Shown here: positions 1 to 5,082 of the stretch, in pieces
How the letters are laid out: each line of letters starts with the position of its first letter
Position numbering within the stretch: the first letter of the stretch is position 1
NCBI GenBank assembly: GCA_013374505.1
Contig: QENJ01000272.1
Span: forward strand, 1-6,618
Direction of reading: 5' to 3'
Length of the DNA stretch: 6,618 nucleotides
DNA from: Candidatus Methanophagaceae archaeon
GTDB taxonomy: Archaea; Halobacteriota; Syntropharchaeia; Alkanophagales; Methanospirareceae
Made by a program: the position numbers and the translations under genes
The notes under the pieces: generated by a model
Database searches by the model: none
What the model was told of the DNA's origin: nothing
What the model saw: only the letters and a program-made list of their open reading frames with translations

Positions 1-482
1 TTTAGCTTTCCCGCTTCGGCGATCATCTTCAATCGCGCTTCTGGTACTTTACCCGGTGAATTTTTATGTGCACTGAGTTCTGCAGTGGTTTCGAGCATCA
101 AGCCCATTGAGGCGTTCACGTCACGTAACTGCTTCAGCTCTTCTGTATTCAATACGCCGAGATTACAATGCGGCAGCAATCCGTGTCTTATCGCAAGTTT
201 GCATAACTCTTTCGTGTATTCGACAAGCGTAGAGCATCCGGTAGCGTCACGAAGCCATTTCACAAATTCCGGATTGGCGAGTTCGGGTTTCTCACCCGCG
301 GTAAAAAGAGCTTCTGTGGCTTCGGATTTTGTAGTCACAAGCGCTAAAAACTGGTCTACACGCACTAAATAAGCGTCCGCGGGGCTACTGGCTCGGTACA
401 CGCAGTAGTCGCAGGCATTTCGGCATACGTTCGTTACAGGTACGAATATGTTTTTGGAGAAGGTTACGTATTTGCGTTTCAT
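1..482 (-). CDS. cofG: CofG, 7,8-didemethyl-8-hydroxy-5-deazariboflavin synthase subunit 1 (partial, N-terminal half)
   Basis: Radical SAM enzyme that, with CofH, makes the deazaflavin (Fo) chromophore of coenzyme F420 in the cytoplasm. The ATG is at 482 and 160 codons plus two bases are present before the window edge, roughly half of the usual 320-370 residues. Seen directly: the [4Fe-4S] motif CRNACDYC (Cys20, Cys24, Cys27, spacing CX3CX2C) just after PVTN, then GLLPHCN, a NASMGLMLE segment and SPGKVPEARL, all in the order typical of CofG and not CofH. The residues after the third cysteine (VYR) differ a little from the common GFR. A start at 482 places the TATA-like box at 514-523 about 32 bases upstream, giving a short leader. 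It is divergent from the unknown gene at 554. Identification is firm; the C-terminal half is outside the window. Confidence 0.95.
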   Translation of the reverse strand, partial: MKRKYVTFSKNIFVPVTNVCRNACDYCVYRASSPADAYLVRVDQFLALVTTKSEATEALFTAGEKPELANPEFVKWLRDATGCSTLVEYTKELCKLAIRHGLLPHCNLGVLNTEELKQLRDVNASMGLMLETTAELSAHKNSPGKVPEARLKMIAEAGKL

Positions 483-512
483 GTTATTAATCTTAAAACC
501 GAGCTATTGAAG

Positions 513-524
513 AATATTTAAAAA
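513..524. promoter_or_regulatory. Shared, near-palindromic TATA box of a divergent promoter
   Basis: The stretch AATATTTAAAAA reads as a good archaeal TATA element on both strands (TATTTAAA forward, TTTAAATA reverse). Its centre is about 36 bases from each start codon (482 minus, 554 plus), predicting leaders of about 10 bases for both genes. No other comparable AT-rich box lies in the 71-base gap, so one element may serve both directions. Inferred from sequence only. Confidence 0.5.
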
Positions 525-553
525 CTAAAACACCTATACTGATGAATTATTGA

Positions 554-1192
554 ATGCTAAACATAAAACAAAAGAGCATAAAGCTAAAAGAGCAGAAGAA
601 CTACGGGTCGTCTCTTCATCCACTCTATACAATAGCAGTGACGATAGAGATAGCAGCCGGAGAAAGCCCGGATATGCTACATAAAATAGTTTCTGGAACG
701 GGACTCATAACAAGAGAGACGGTCCCTTTTGTGGTCGTGCCGAATTTTCGGGGCTCGGCGGACAATAAACCGTTTTATTCCGCAGTCATCATACACGAAG
801 GAATTATTAAAGAGTATGAGGTGTTAGCGCGGGACACAGGCGGTTCTATCAAGTCGGGTATACATTATGAGCCTGTGGTGTATCCCGAAGAGCTGCGATT
901 GATACATCCTGCGGAGTTTGCTCGTGTTGGCATAGAAGTGAAGGAGTGGAAACTGCGTAACTACAAGCATTTTTTTATGCGCTTTATCGCATCTAAACGC
1001 TACGAAAGCTTTGATATGCAAGTAAAGCGAGAGACAGGTGGTGGAGCGGCGTTTACCGCCATAAAAATAAATATTATCGAGTCCGAGTTAAAGGCGAAGA
1101 AAGTACCCTGTTTAGGGTATCTGAAGCGGCTGGAGGTATTCGAAGACCTGGATTTTGAAGAGGAAGTGAAGCGAGAAATAGGCGCGGTCTAA
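554..1192 (+). CDS. Hypothetical protein, 212 aa, divergent from cofG
   Basis: I do not recognise this protein. It is an intact reading frame from an ATG to TAA with archaeal-looking codon use and no competing long frame. The product has a basic, lysine-rich N-terminus (residues 1-16), then mixed alpha/beta-looking sequence: beta-prone stretches around 24-34 (YTIAVTIEIAA), 56-63 (PFVVVPNF) and 75-90, and an acidic, helical C-terminus from about 185 on. No transmembrane segment, signal peptide, cysteine cluster or nucleotide-binding loop is visible. There is no clear Shine-Dalgarno sequence; the TATA box at 513-524 implies a leader of only a few bases. An ATG at 542 is closed after three codons, which supports 554 as the start. 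A small thiamine-binding protein gene follows 45 bases downstream and could share the transcript. A cytoplasmic location is inferred. Confidence 0.8.
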   Translation: MLNIKQKSIKLKEQKNYGSSLHPLYTIAVTIEIAAGESPDMLHKIVSGTGLITRETVPFVVVPNFRGSADNKPFYSAVIIHEGIIKEYEVLARDTGGSIKSGIHYEPVVYPEELRLIHPAEFARVGIEVKEWKLRNYKHFFMRFIASKRYESFDMQVKRETGGGAAFTAIKINIIESELKAKKVPCLGYLKRLEVFEDLDFEEEVKREIGAV

Positions 1193-1202
1193 AAATCAGG
1201 AT

Positions 1203-1213
1203 TGAATTTAACT
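1203..1213 (+). promoter_or_regulatory. Possible TATA box for the MTH1187-family gene
   Basis: TGAATTTAACT lies about 29 bases before the ATG at 1238, the spacing expected for a leaderless or nearly leaderless archaeal transcript. No Shine-Dalgarno sequence precedes that ATG (only AT-rich sequence), which fits. Weak evidence; co-transcription with the gene ending at 1192 is the alternative. Confidence 0.3.
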
Positions 1214-1237
1214 ATTCATACAACAAAGAATTTATTT

Positions 1238-1540
1238 ATGATAATTGCGGAAATTAGTGTCGTGCCAATAGGAACAAAAACGCCCGGTGTGAGTAAATAC
1301 GTGGCAGAGGCAGTAGCTGTGCTGAACGAATTGGGCTTGAAACCCGAACTTACCGCGATGGGCACGATATTTGAAGCCGAAGATATGTCCTCAGTGTTAA
1401 AAGCATTTGAAGCAGTGCATGAATCGGTATTTAAACATGGCGCGGAACGGGTCGTTACAACGTTGAGGATAGACGAACGAAGGGATAAAGAAGGCACTTT
1501 AAAACAGAAGATAGAGTCGGTAACTTCGCGTTCGCGTTAA
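1238..1540 (+). CDS. MTH1187/YkoF-family thiamine-binding protein
   Basis: Small (100 aa) cytoplasmic ferredoxin-like-fold protein of the MTH1187 family (Thiamine_BP type, also called UPF0045). Family members bind thiamine or related ligands as oligomers; their physiological role is poorly known. Seen directly: the hallmark start MIIAEISVVPIGT, then SKYVAEAVAVLNE for the first helix, ELTAMGTIFE for the central strand pair, a second helix (SSVLKAFEAVHESVF) and RVVTTLRIDERRDK, closing with KIESV. An in-frame TTG at 1202 would add 12 residues that family members lack, so ATG 1238 is chosen. The length matches the family. It follows the unknown 212-residue gene by 45 bases in the same direction. 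Confidence 0.93.
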   Translation: MIIAEISVVPIGTKTPGVSKYVAEAVAVLNELGLKPELTAMGTIFEAEDMSSVLKAFEAVHESVFKHGAERVVTTLRIDERRDKEGTLKQKIESVTSRSR

Positions 1541-1597
1541 TCGTAAATCGAACCACGGGAATCTGAAGAAAACGGGCTGAATTTGTGGTTGGTACGA
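1541..1597. terminator. Imperfect inverted repeat between convergent genes
   Basis: TCGTA plus AACCAC (1541-1556) is mirrored by GTGGTT plus TACGA (1585-1597), separated by about 28 bases, in the short gap between two converging genes. It could fold on both transcripts. There is no strong T-run after it on the plus side, so a terminator role is only a guess. Confidence 0.25.
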
Positions 1598-1603
1598 CAT
1601 CCG

Positions 1604-1861
1604 TTATTTATGTGAATAACTGCGTTTCATAGCTAGTAAAACGATATTACAGCCAACACCCAGGACGTTCGTGACTATAACCGGGATAGAACCGATATGA
1701 AAGCCGTATAAAATCCACAGGAACATACCGGTACCCATGAACAACATTAAGTGATACGAAAGGTCATCAAGTTTCTTGGCTCTGTATCCTTTCAGCATCT
1801 GCGGGATAAAACTGGTTATGCACATGAAACCGGCGATTAAACCGAATAAAGTCCAGAACAT
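1604..1861 (-). CDS. SemiSWEET-type sugar transporter (MtN3/PQ-loop family)
   Basis: An 85-residue integral membrane protein with three predicted helices (about 2-21, 37-53, 58-77), the size of the half-transporters that dimerise to move sugars across the membrane. Seen directly: the PQ-loop signature at residues 20-21 in SFIPQMLKGYRAKKLDDLS; Trp49 in the second helix; and Asn65 in the third, in IPVIVTNVLGVG. In Leptospira biflexa SemiSWEET the substrate-pocket Trp and Asn are at 48 and 64, so the pocket residues appear to be kept. A basic tail (KRSYSHK) follows the last helix. The gene lies 84 bases downstream of thpR on the same strand and may be read through from it or use its own AT-rich box near 1887-1896. 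The substrate cannot be told from sequence. Confidence 0.9.
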   Translation of the reverse strand: MFWTLFGLIAGFMCITSFIPQMLKGYRAKKLDDLSYHLMLFMGTGMFLWILYGFHIGSIPVIVTNVLGVGCNIVLLAMKRSYSHK

Positions 1862-1886
1862 AGTTATAATAGTTTGGTGGGTTATG

Positions 1887-1896
1887 CCTAAAAAGG
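1887..1896 (-). promoter_or_regulatory. Possible TATA box of the SemiSWEET gene
   Basis: On the minus strand CCTTTTTAGG is centred about 30 bases before the ATG at 1861, suitable for a short or absent leader. The match to the archaeal TATA consensus is poor. Confidence 0.25.
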
Positions 1897-1945
1897 TTTC
1901 CCCGAATTACGCAGAATGCCGCCTTAACAGATTACGAATCCTTTT

Positions 1946-2542
1946 TTATCCCAACTGCTTCACATACACATCTTCATAAATGGGGCCTTTCGGCGTGAGC
2001 GTGCTCTTCTTCAGTTTTAGCTCGGCCACCGGCATCGTCCCCAGTTCTACATCCCGGAGATTCGCTATCTTATCCAGAATTGGTGTTAGTTCGGCATGTG
2101 ACACGGCACGCGAAAACAGTTTCACACGGCATAGTGTTACGTGTGCACTGAACTTCTTTTCACGTGGAAAGCCCAGATCAATCAGTCTTGAGTCCACATC
2201 GTCCTGTAACGCCATCAACTCTTCCATGCCCTTCGCCATTCCGACCCATACAACTCTTATGGTTCTTACTTTTTCGGGTGACGATTCCGGGAAGAAGCCT
2301 ACATCTTGTAACGCTATTTCAAACGCCTTCAGGTTTATTCCGGATAACGCTCGTTTTATTTCTGCTATATTCGCCTCCGGGACTTCACCTAAGAATTTCA
2401 CCGTTTGATGCGCCTGCCACGGATTCACGAACTTCAGTTTTAGTCTGCGCGGGTCTATATCCAGATTCGTGAATTGTTTCTGCAGTTCCTTTATTTTCGT
2501 CCTTATTTTATCGGATAGGTCCACTGCGATAAACGTTCTCAT
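1946..2542 (-). CDS. thpR: RNA 2',3'-cyclic phosphodiesterase / 2'-5' RNA ligase
   Basis: Member of the two-histidine (2H) phosphoesterase superfamily. Archaeal and bacterial members hydrolyse 2',3'-cyclic phosphate RNA ends and can join tRNA halves through a 2'-5' linkage. With the start at 2542 the protein has 198 residues, slightly above the usual 180-190. Seen directly: N-terminal MRTFIAVDLS; first HxT motif at 45-47 (HQT, followed by VKFLGEV); second HxT at 134-136 (HVT, in SAHVTLCRV); and a C-terminal strand pair ending in the usual TPKGPIYEDV. An upstream in-frame start at 2605 would add 21 non-family residues and is rejected, because a TATA-like box at 2562-2570 sits about 24 bases before 2542. 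This implies leaderless translation. Downstream on the same strand is the SemiSWEET gene. Confidence 0.94.
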   Translation of the reverse strand: MRTFIAVDLSDKIRTKIKELQKQFTNLDIDPRRLKLKFVNPWQAHQTVKFLGEVPEANIAEIKRALSGINLKAFEIALQDVGFFPESSPEKVRTIRVVWVGMAKGMEELMALQDDVDSRLIDLGFPREKKFSAHVTLCRVKLFSRAVSHAELTPILDKIANLRDVELGTMPVAELKLKKSTLTPKGPIYEDVYVKQLG

Positions 2543-2561
2543 GAAAAAATCTTTGTCCTTT

Positions 2562-2570
2562 GATATTATC
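2562..2570 (-). promoter_or_regulatory. TATA box of thpR
   Basis: On the minus strand GATAATATC, preceded by purine-rich AAGAAAGATT that could act as BRE, is centred about 24 bases before the ATG at 2542. It lies inside the longer reading frame starting at 2605, which argues for the shorter protein and a leaderless mRNA. Confidence 0.45.
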
Positions 2571-2612
2571 AATCTTTCTTGCTGTATGTAAAGTATAACT
2601 TCCACCTATTTA

Positions 2613-2756
2613 GGACGCAGATTACACGGATTTACGCAGATTTACACAGAAAATCAAATGCCTTACGCTTATTATAAACTCGATAGAAGATTCTAATAAT
2701 CTCCGCCGTCAATTCCGTATATTTAAAATCCTGATTATCTGCGCGCATCTGCGTCC
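2613..2756. repeat. Segment bounded by 10-bp inverted repeats with internal GCAGAT-type repeats
   Basis: GGACGCAGAT at 2613-2622 is exactly mirrored by ATCTGCGTCC at 2747-2756. The left end also contains two tandem degenerate units of about 19-20 bases starting CGCAGATT (2616-2634 and 2635-2654), and the right end a second ATCTGCGC copy. Sequences of this GCAGATTTACACGGATTA style recur as dispersed repeats in many prokaryotic genomes, as I recall them. The core is AT-rich and has no reading frame. A small mobile or structural repeat is the likeliest reading. Confidence 0.5.
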
Positions 2757-2764
2757 CGATAATC
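2733..2764. repeat. Inverted repeat GATTATC / GATAATC
   Basis: A 7-bp perfect inverted repeat (2733-2739 and 2758-2764) brackets the right end of the 144-base repeat segment, with an 18-base GC-rich interior. It could form a hairpin or be part of the repeat element itself. Confidence 0.35.
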
Positions 2765-2829
2765 AAATTTTATTCTTTCTTGCTCACTTCTCTTTGTTAA
2801 ATTGTCTTATTGATACAAGATAAACGTAG

Positions 2830-2903
2830 TGGGCTCGATGCGATTCGAACGCATGACCTCCGCCGTGTGAAGGCGACGTCATAACCAACTAGACCACGAG
2901 CCC
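2830..2903 (-). tRNA. tRNA-Val (anticodon CAC)
   Basis: The minus strand folds as a full cloverleaf: acceptor GGGCTCG/CGAGCCC, D-arm GTC/GAC with the GTTGG loop, and anticodon stem TCGCC/GGCGG around the loop TTCACAC (anticodon CAC, reading GUG). A 5-base variable loop (AGGTC) follows, then the T-arm ATGCG/CGCAT around TTCGAAT. The discriminator base is A (position 2830), as usual for valine tRNAs. CCA is not encoded: the next bases are CTA, so it must be added by the nucleotidyltransferase. No intron is seen. Confidence 0.97.
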
Positions 2904-2933
2904 TTTACGCTTCATTTTATTTTATTTCGTTTT

Positions 2934-2943
2934 ACATATAAAG
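2934..2943 (-). promoter_or_regulatory. TATA box of the tRNA-Val gene
   Basis: CTTTATATGT on the minus strand is centred about 35 bases before the 5' end of the tRNA, giving a predicted start about 9 bases upstream of the mature end. It is one of the best TATA matches in the window. Confidence 0.55.
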
Positions 2944-2973
2944 TATAGTATTTCATAGGTAAAACAGAATATT

Positions 2974-2997
2974 CCTTTTTTGTAATAAAGGTTTTTT
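2974..2997 (+). terminator. Small hairpin followed by T6 upstream of argJ
   Basis: CCTTT (2974-2978) pairs with AAAGG (2987-2991), followed by six T residues. It resembles a factor-independent terminator on the plus strand, yet no plus-strand gene lies upstream for over 1.4 kb. It could equally be chance in an AT-rich gap. The surrounding gap (2904-3092) holds no gene. Confidence 0.2.
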
Positions 2998-3040
2998 AGT
3001 TCATAATAGGTAAAGCAATAGATAAGTAAGGCATAAGAGC

Positions 3041-3048
3041 TTTAATTA
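3041..3048 (+). promoter_or_regulatory. Probable TATA box of argJ
   Basis: TTTAATTA is centred about 48 bases before the ATG at 3093, predicting a transcript start near 3070 and a leader of about 25 bases that includes the ribosome binding site at 3081-3086. Confidence 0.4.
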
Positions 3049-3080
3049 GTTCTGCATTTCAGTTTGGATTGCTTCAAATT

Positions 3081-3086
3081 GAGGGG
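3081..3086 (+). promoter_or_regulatory. Ribosome binding site of argJ
   Basis: GAGGGG ends six bases before ATG 3093. It decides the start against an in-frame TTG at 3069, which would place this site inside the coding region and add eight residues. Confidence 0.6.
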
Positions 3087-3092
3087 AAAAAC

Positions 3093-4331
3093 ATGAAGAT
3101 AGAAACGGTACAAGGCGGTATTTGCGCGGTTAAAGGCGTAAGAGCATACGGACTAAAAGAGGGTAATAAAGGTTTAACTTTGATAGAAGGAAATGGCATA
3201 GCGGTAGGTGCGTTTACACTAAATAGGATAAAGGCAGCGCCGATTCTGTTTACAGAGCAGCAACTGGAAAATAGCGGCGGAATATTGAGTGCAATAATCG
3301 CAAACAGTGGCTGCGCAAACAGTTTTACAGGTGACGAGGGCATGAAGAATGCGGAGAAGATGGCCGAGCTCGTTTCGGGTTCGTTAGGCGTTAGAAAAGA
3401 AGAAGTAGCTGTTGCATCTACCGGACACATCGGTAAACAACTGGATATGGCGCTAATAGAACGCCAGCTTGGTGTAGTCGCGAAGGGGTTAACCGCCGAA
3501 GAAGCGGGTAGCACAGCCGCAGCAAAGGCTATAATGACCACCGATACATTTCTCAAGGAATGTGCAATACGCATTAACCCACATGAAGCAGCCAAGACCG
3601 AATCTGGGCCTAAACAACAAACGGACGCGACAGTGGTAATAGGCGGTATAGCGAAAGGCTCGGGGATGATTTTCCCGCAAATGAATACCGCTACAATGCT
3701 CTGTTTTATTTATACCGATGCTAACCTGGATGCAGAAGCGTTGAGTAGTAGTTTAAAAGATGCAGTTGACAATTCATTCAATATGGTAGTGGTAGATGGC
3801 GATATGAGCACGAACGATCTGGTATTGCTCGTATCTACGGGTAAAGGCGGCGAAATTAGTGAACCAGAATTCAAAACGGGTTTGAATGTCGTATGCACAG
3901 AACTTGCGAAACAGATGGCGCGGGATGGCGAAGGCGCAACGAAGTTAATCGAACTACGTGTAAAAGGAGCCGCATCTGTTGACGATGCACGTGAAATAGC
4001 AAGGGCAATACTCAGAAGCCCGTTAGTAAAGAGTGCGATCTTTGGCGAACGGTTGGATCTTACGTGCGGTCGTATAATAGCGGCTGTTGGAAGCTGCACC
4101 ACGGCAGACGTGGTTGATCCCCATGTAATATCTATAAGCTTCAAAAGCAACAACGAGACTGTTTTTTTAGCCGTGGATAGAGGCGTGTTTACTGATTTAT
4201 CTGGTCCTGCGAAGGACATATTGAATGGCAAGGAGCTTTTTATTGAGGTGGATATGGGCGTGGGAGAAGTAGAAACGACTGCGTGGGGTTGCGATTTGAC
4301 GTATGATTATGTAAAGATAAACGTGGCGTAG
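3093..4331 (+). CDS. argJ: ArgJ, glutamate N-acetyltransferase / ornithine acetyltransferase
   Basis: Arginine-pathway enzyme that moves the acetyl group from N-acetylornithine to glutamate; some members also use acetyl-CoA. The precursor self-cleaves before a Thr, which becomes the nucleophile. The protein has 412 residues, close to the family norm. Seen directly: NSGCANSFTG (71-80); oxyanion-hole Thr110-Gly111 (STGHIG, with His where Val is common); AIMTTDT (147-152); Lys188 in GIAKGSGM; an ATML segment giving nucleophile Thr201; VDGDMSTND (234-242); Glu280 in DGEGATK; and Asn410. These align well with the pocket residues described for M. tuberculosis ArgJ. Odd points: the usual DPNWGR is replaced by ERLDLTCGR (319-327), and the C-terminus stops at KINVA, lacking the usual final YTT-like residues. 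It is convergent with the fumarase gene. No other arg genes are nearby. Confidence 0.95.
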   Translation: MKIETVQGGICAVKGVRAYGLKEGNKGLTLIEGNGIAVGAFTLNRIKAAPILFTEQQLENSGGILSAIIANSGCANSFTGDEGMKNAEKMAELVSGSLGVRKEEVAVASTGHIGKQLDMALIERQLGVVAKGLTAEEAGSTAAAKAIMTTDTFLKECAIRINPHEAAKTESGPKQQTDATVVIGGIAKGSGMIFPQMNTATMLCFIYTDANLDAEALSSSLKDAVDNSFNMVVVDGDMSTNDLVLLVSTGKGGEISEPEFKTGLNVVCTELAKQMARDGEGATKLIELRVKGAASVDDAREIARAILRSPLVKSAIFGERLDLTCGRIIAAVGSCTTADVVDPHVISISFKSNNETVFLAVDRGVFTDLSGPAKDILNGKELFIEVDMGVGEVETTAWGCDLTYDYVKINVA

Positions 4332-4335
4332 CGGT

Positions 4336-4410
4336 AAACAAAAACCCTTGCTCTTTTGGTAAAGCTTTCGTTGTGAAACAAAAACCGTTGCTTCTTTTGG
4401 TAAAGCTTTT
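4336..4410. repeat. Tandem duplication, two imperfect 40-base copies
   Basis: Copy 1 starts AAACAAAAACC at 4336 and copy 2 starts with the same word at 4376. Both continue TTGCT(T)C-TTTTGGTAAAGCTTT, differing by one substitution and one inserted T before diverging. The array begins four bases after the argJ stop codon and lies in the argJ/fumarase convergent gap. Each copy holds the palindrome AAAGCTTT. Two units with no spacers exclude a CRISPR array. Confidence 0.75.
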
Positions 4411-4430
4411 CTTTCTAAGAAAAGGTTTTA
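4406..4430. terminator. Hairpin terminator between argJ and the fumarase gene
   Basis: CTTTTCTT (4406-4413) and AAGAAAAG (4417-4424) form a perfect 8-bp stem with a 3-base loop, followed by GTTTT on the plus strand. Because the stem lies between two converging genes, it could slow polymerase from both sides. Its left arm is the end of the second 40-base repeat copy. Confidence 0.45.
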
Positions 4431-5006
4431 GAACGCCTGAACCTTTCGCTTCGCTGCTGCGTTTATACGTTCGTACAAGCTATTACCGTTTGCATCTATG
4501 CTGACCACAAGCGGCCCGAACTCTTCGACCAGAAAGTGCCAGACCGCTTCGGCCATGCCGAGGTCGTCCCAATACACGGCTTTCACTGCTTTTATGCCTG
4601 CTGCTGCTAATACCGCGGCACCACCGGTTATCGCGAGGTACACGCAGCCGTAGTCTCGCATTGCGGTTCGTGTTTGGGCGTCCATACCGCCTTTGCCGAT
4701 TATGGCACGAATCCGTAGCTGTTGTATTACGGCCGGTGTTGCATCGTTCATGCGTGCGCTTGTGGTAGGGCCTGCAGCTAATATTTGCCAGTTGTCTTCT
4801 TGCGGGCGCACAAGCGGTCCGCAATGGTAGATTACAGCGCCGGTATTTATGGGTAGTTTTTTGCCCGTGTCTGCGTAATCTAAGTTACGGTGATGCGCCT
4901 GGTCTCGTGCGGTGTATACGTCACCGCTGAGGTACACGATGTCGCCTAAGTTGAGGGCGGTTATGTCCGCTTTTTCTAAAGGTGTGTGTAGTGTCTTTTT
5001 TGGCAT
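4428..5006 (-). CDS. Fumarate hydratase class I, beta subunit
   Basis: Beta (C-terminal type) subunit of the two-subunit, oxygen-sensitive [4Fe-4S] fumarase/tartrate dehydratase family, which interconverts fumarate and malate in the cytoplasm. The 192-residue length is typical for the free-standing archaeal subunit. Seen directly: LNLGDIVYLSGDVYTARDQAHHR (the TARDxAHxR motif at 32-40), GPTTSARM (79-86), IIGKGGM (102-108), ITGGAA (126-131), YWDDLGMAEAVW (145-156) and GPLVVSIDANGNSLY (164-178). The alpha subunit, which carries the cluster cysteines, is not adjacent: upstream is an IS remnant. A TATA-like CTTTTTTACTT at 5034-5043 gives it its own promoter outside the IS. The related L-tartrate dehydratase beta subunit cannot be excluded, but fumarase is likelier in this context. 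Confidence 0.92.
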   Translation of the reverse strand: MPKKTLHTPLEKADITALNLGDIVYLSGDVYTARDQAHHRNLDYADTGKKLPINTGAVIYHCGPLVRPQEDNWQILAAGPTTSARMNDATPAVIQQLRIRAIIGKGGMDAQTRTAMRDYGCVYLAITGGAAVLAAAGIKAVKAVYWDDLGMAEAVWHFLVEEFGPLVVSIDANGNSLYERINAAAKRKVQAF

Positions 5007-5033
5007 TGTGCTATCTGTAAATGTGTGGCGGAA

Positions 5034-5043
5034 GTAAAAAAGT
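5034..5043 (-). promoter_or_regulatory. Probable TATA box of the fumarase beta gene
   Basis: On the minus strand TACTTTTTTA is centred about 32 bases before ATG 5006, predicting a leader of a few bases. It lies 40 bases outside the IS boundary at 5083, so the insertion has probably not removed the promoter. Confidence 0.4.
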
Positions 5044-5082
5044 ATTGTGAATTCAGGAGAATAAACACAGGCATTTTTGGAT

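Noticed and set aside
85..372. Plus-strand open frame of 95 codons
   Set aside because: It lies wholly antisense to cofG, whose translation carries the radical SAM motif; the plus frame shows no recognisable features.
1976..2472. Plus-strand frames of 142 and 102 codons opposite thpR
   Set aside because: Antisense shadows of a gene with both HxT motifs; no ribosome site or promoter.
3669..3701. Two extra residues next to the cleavage Thr of ArgJ compared with bacterial enzymes
   Set aside because: From memory, archaeal enzymes such as that of Methanocaldococcus jannaschii have a similarly longer segment before ATML, so this is probably normal for archaea.
3074..4231. Two 173-codon minus-strand frames and a 63-codon one opposite argJ
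   Set aside because: They are in antisense of a firmly identified gene and are Ser/Ala/Pro-rich, as expected of shadows.
4336..4410. CRISPR-like repeat array
   Set aside because: There are only two copies directly abutting, with no spacers and mismatches between copies.
4483..4824. Arg-rich 113-codon minus frame inside the fumarase gene
   Set aside because: Same strand but out of frame with the conserved fumarase motifs; composition typical of an off-frame reading.
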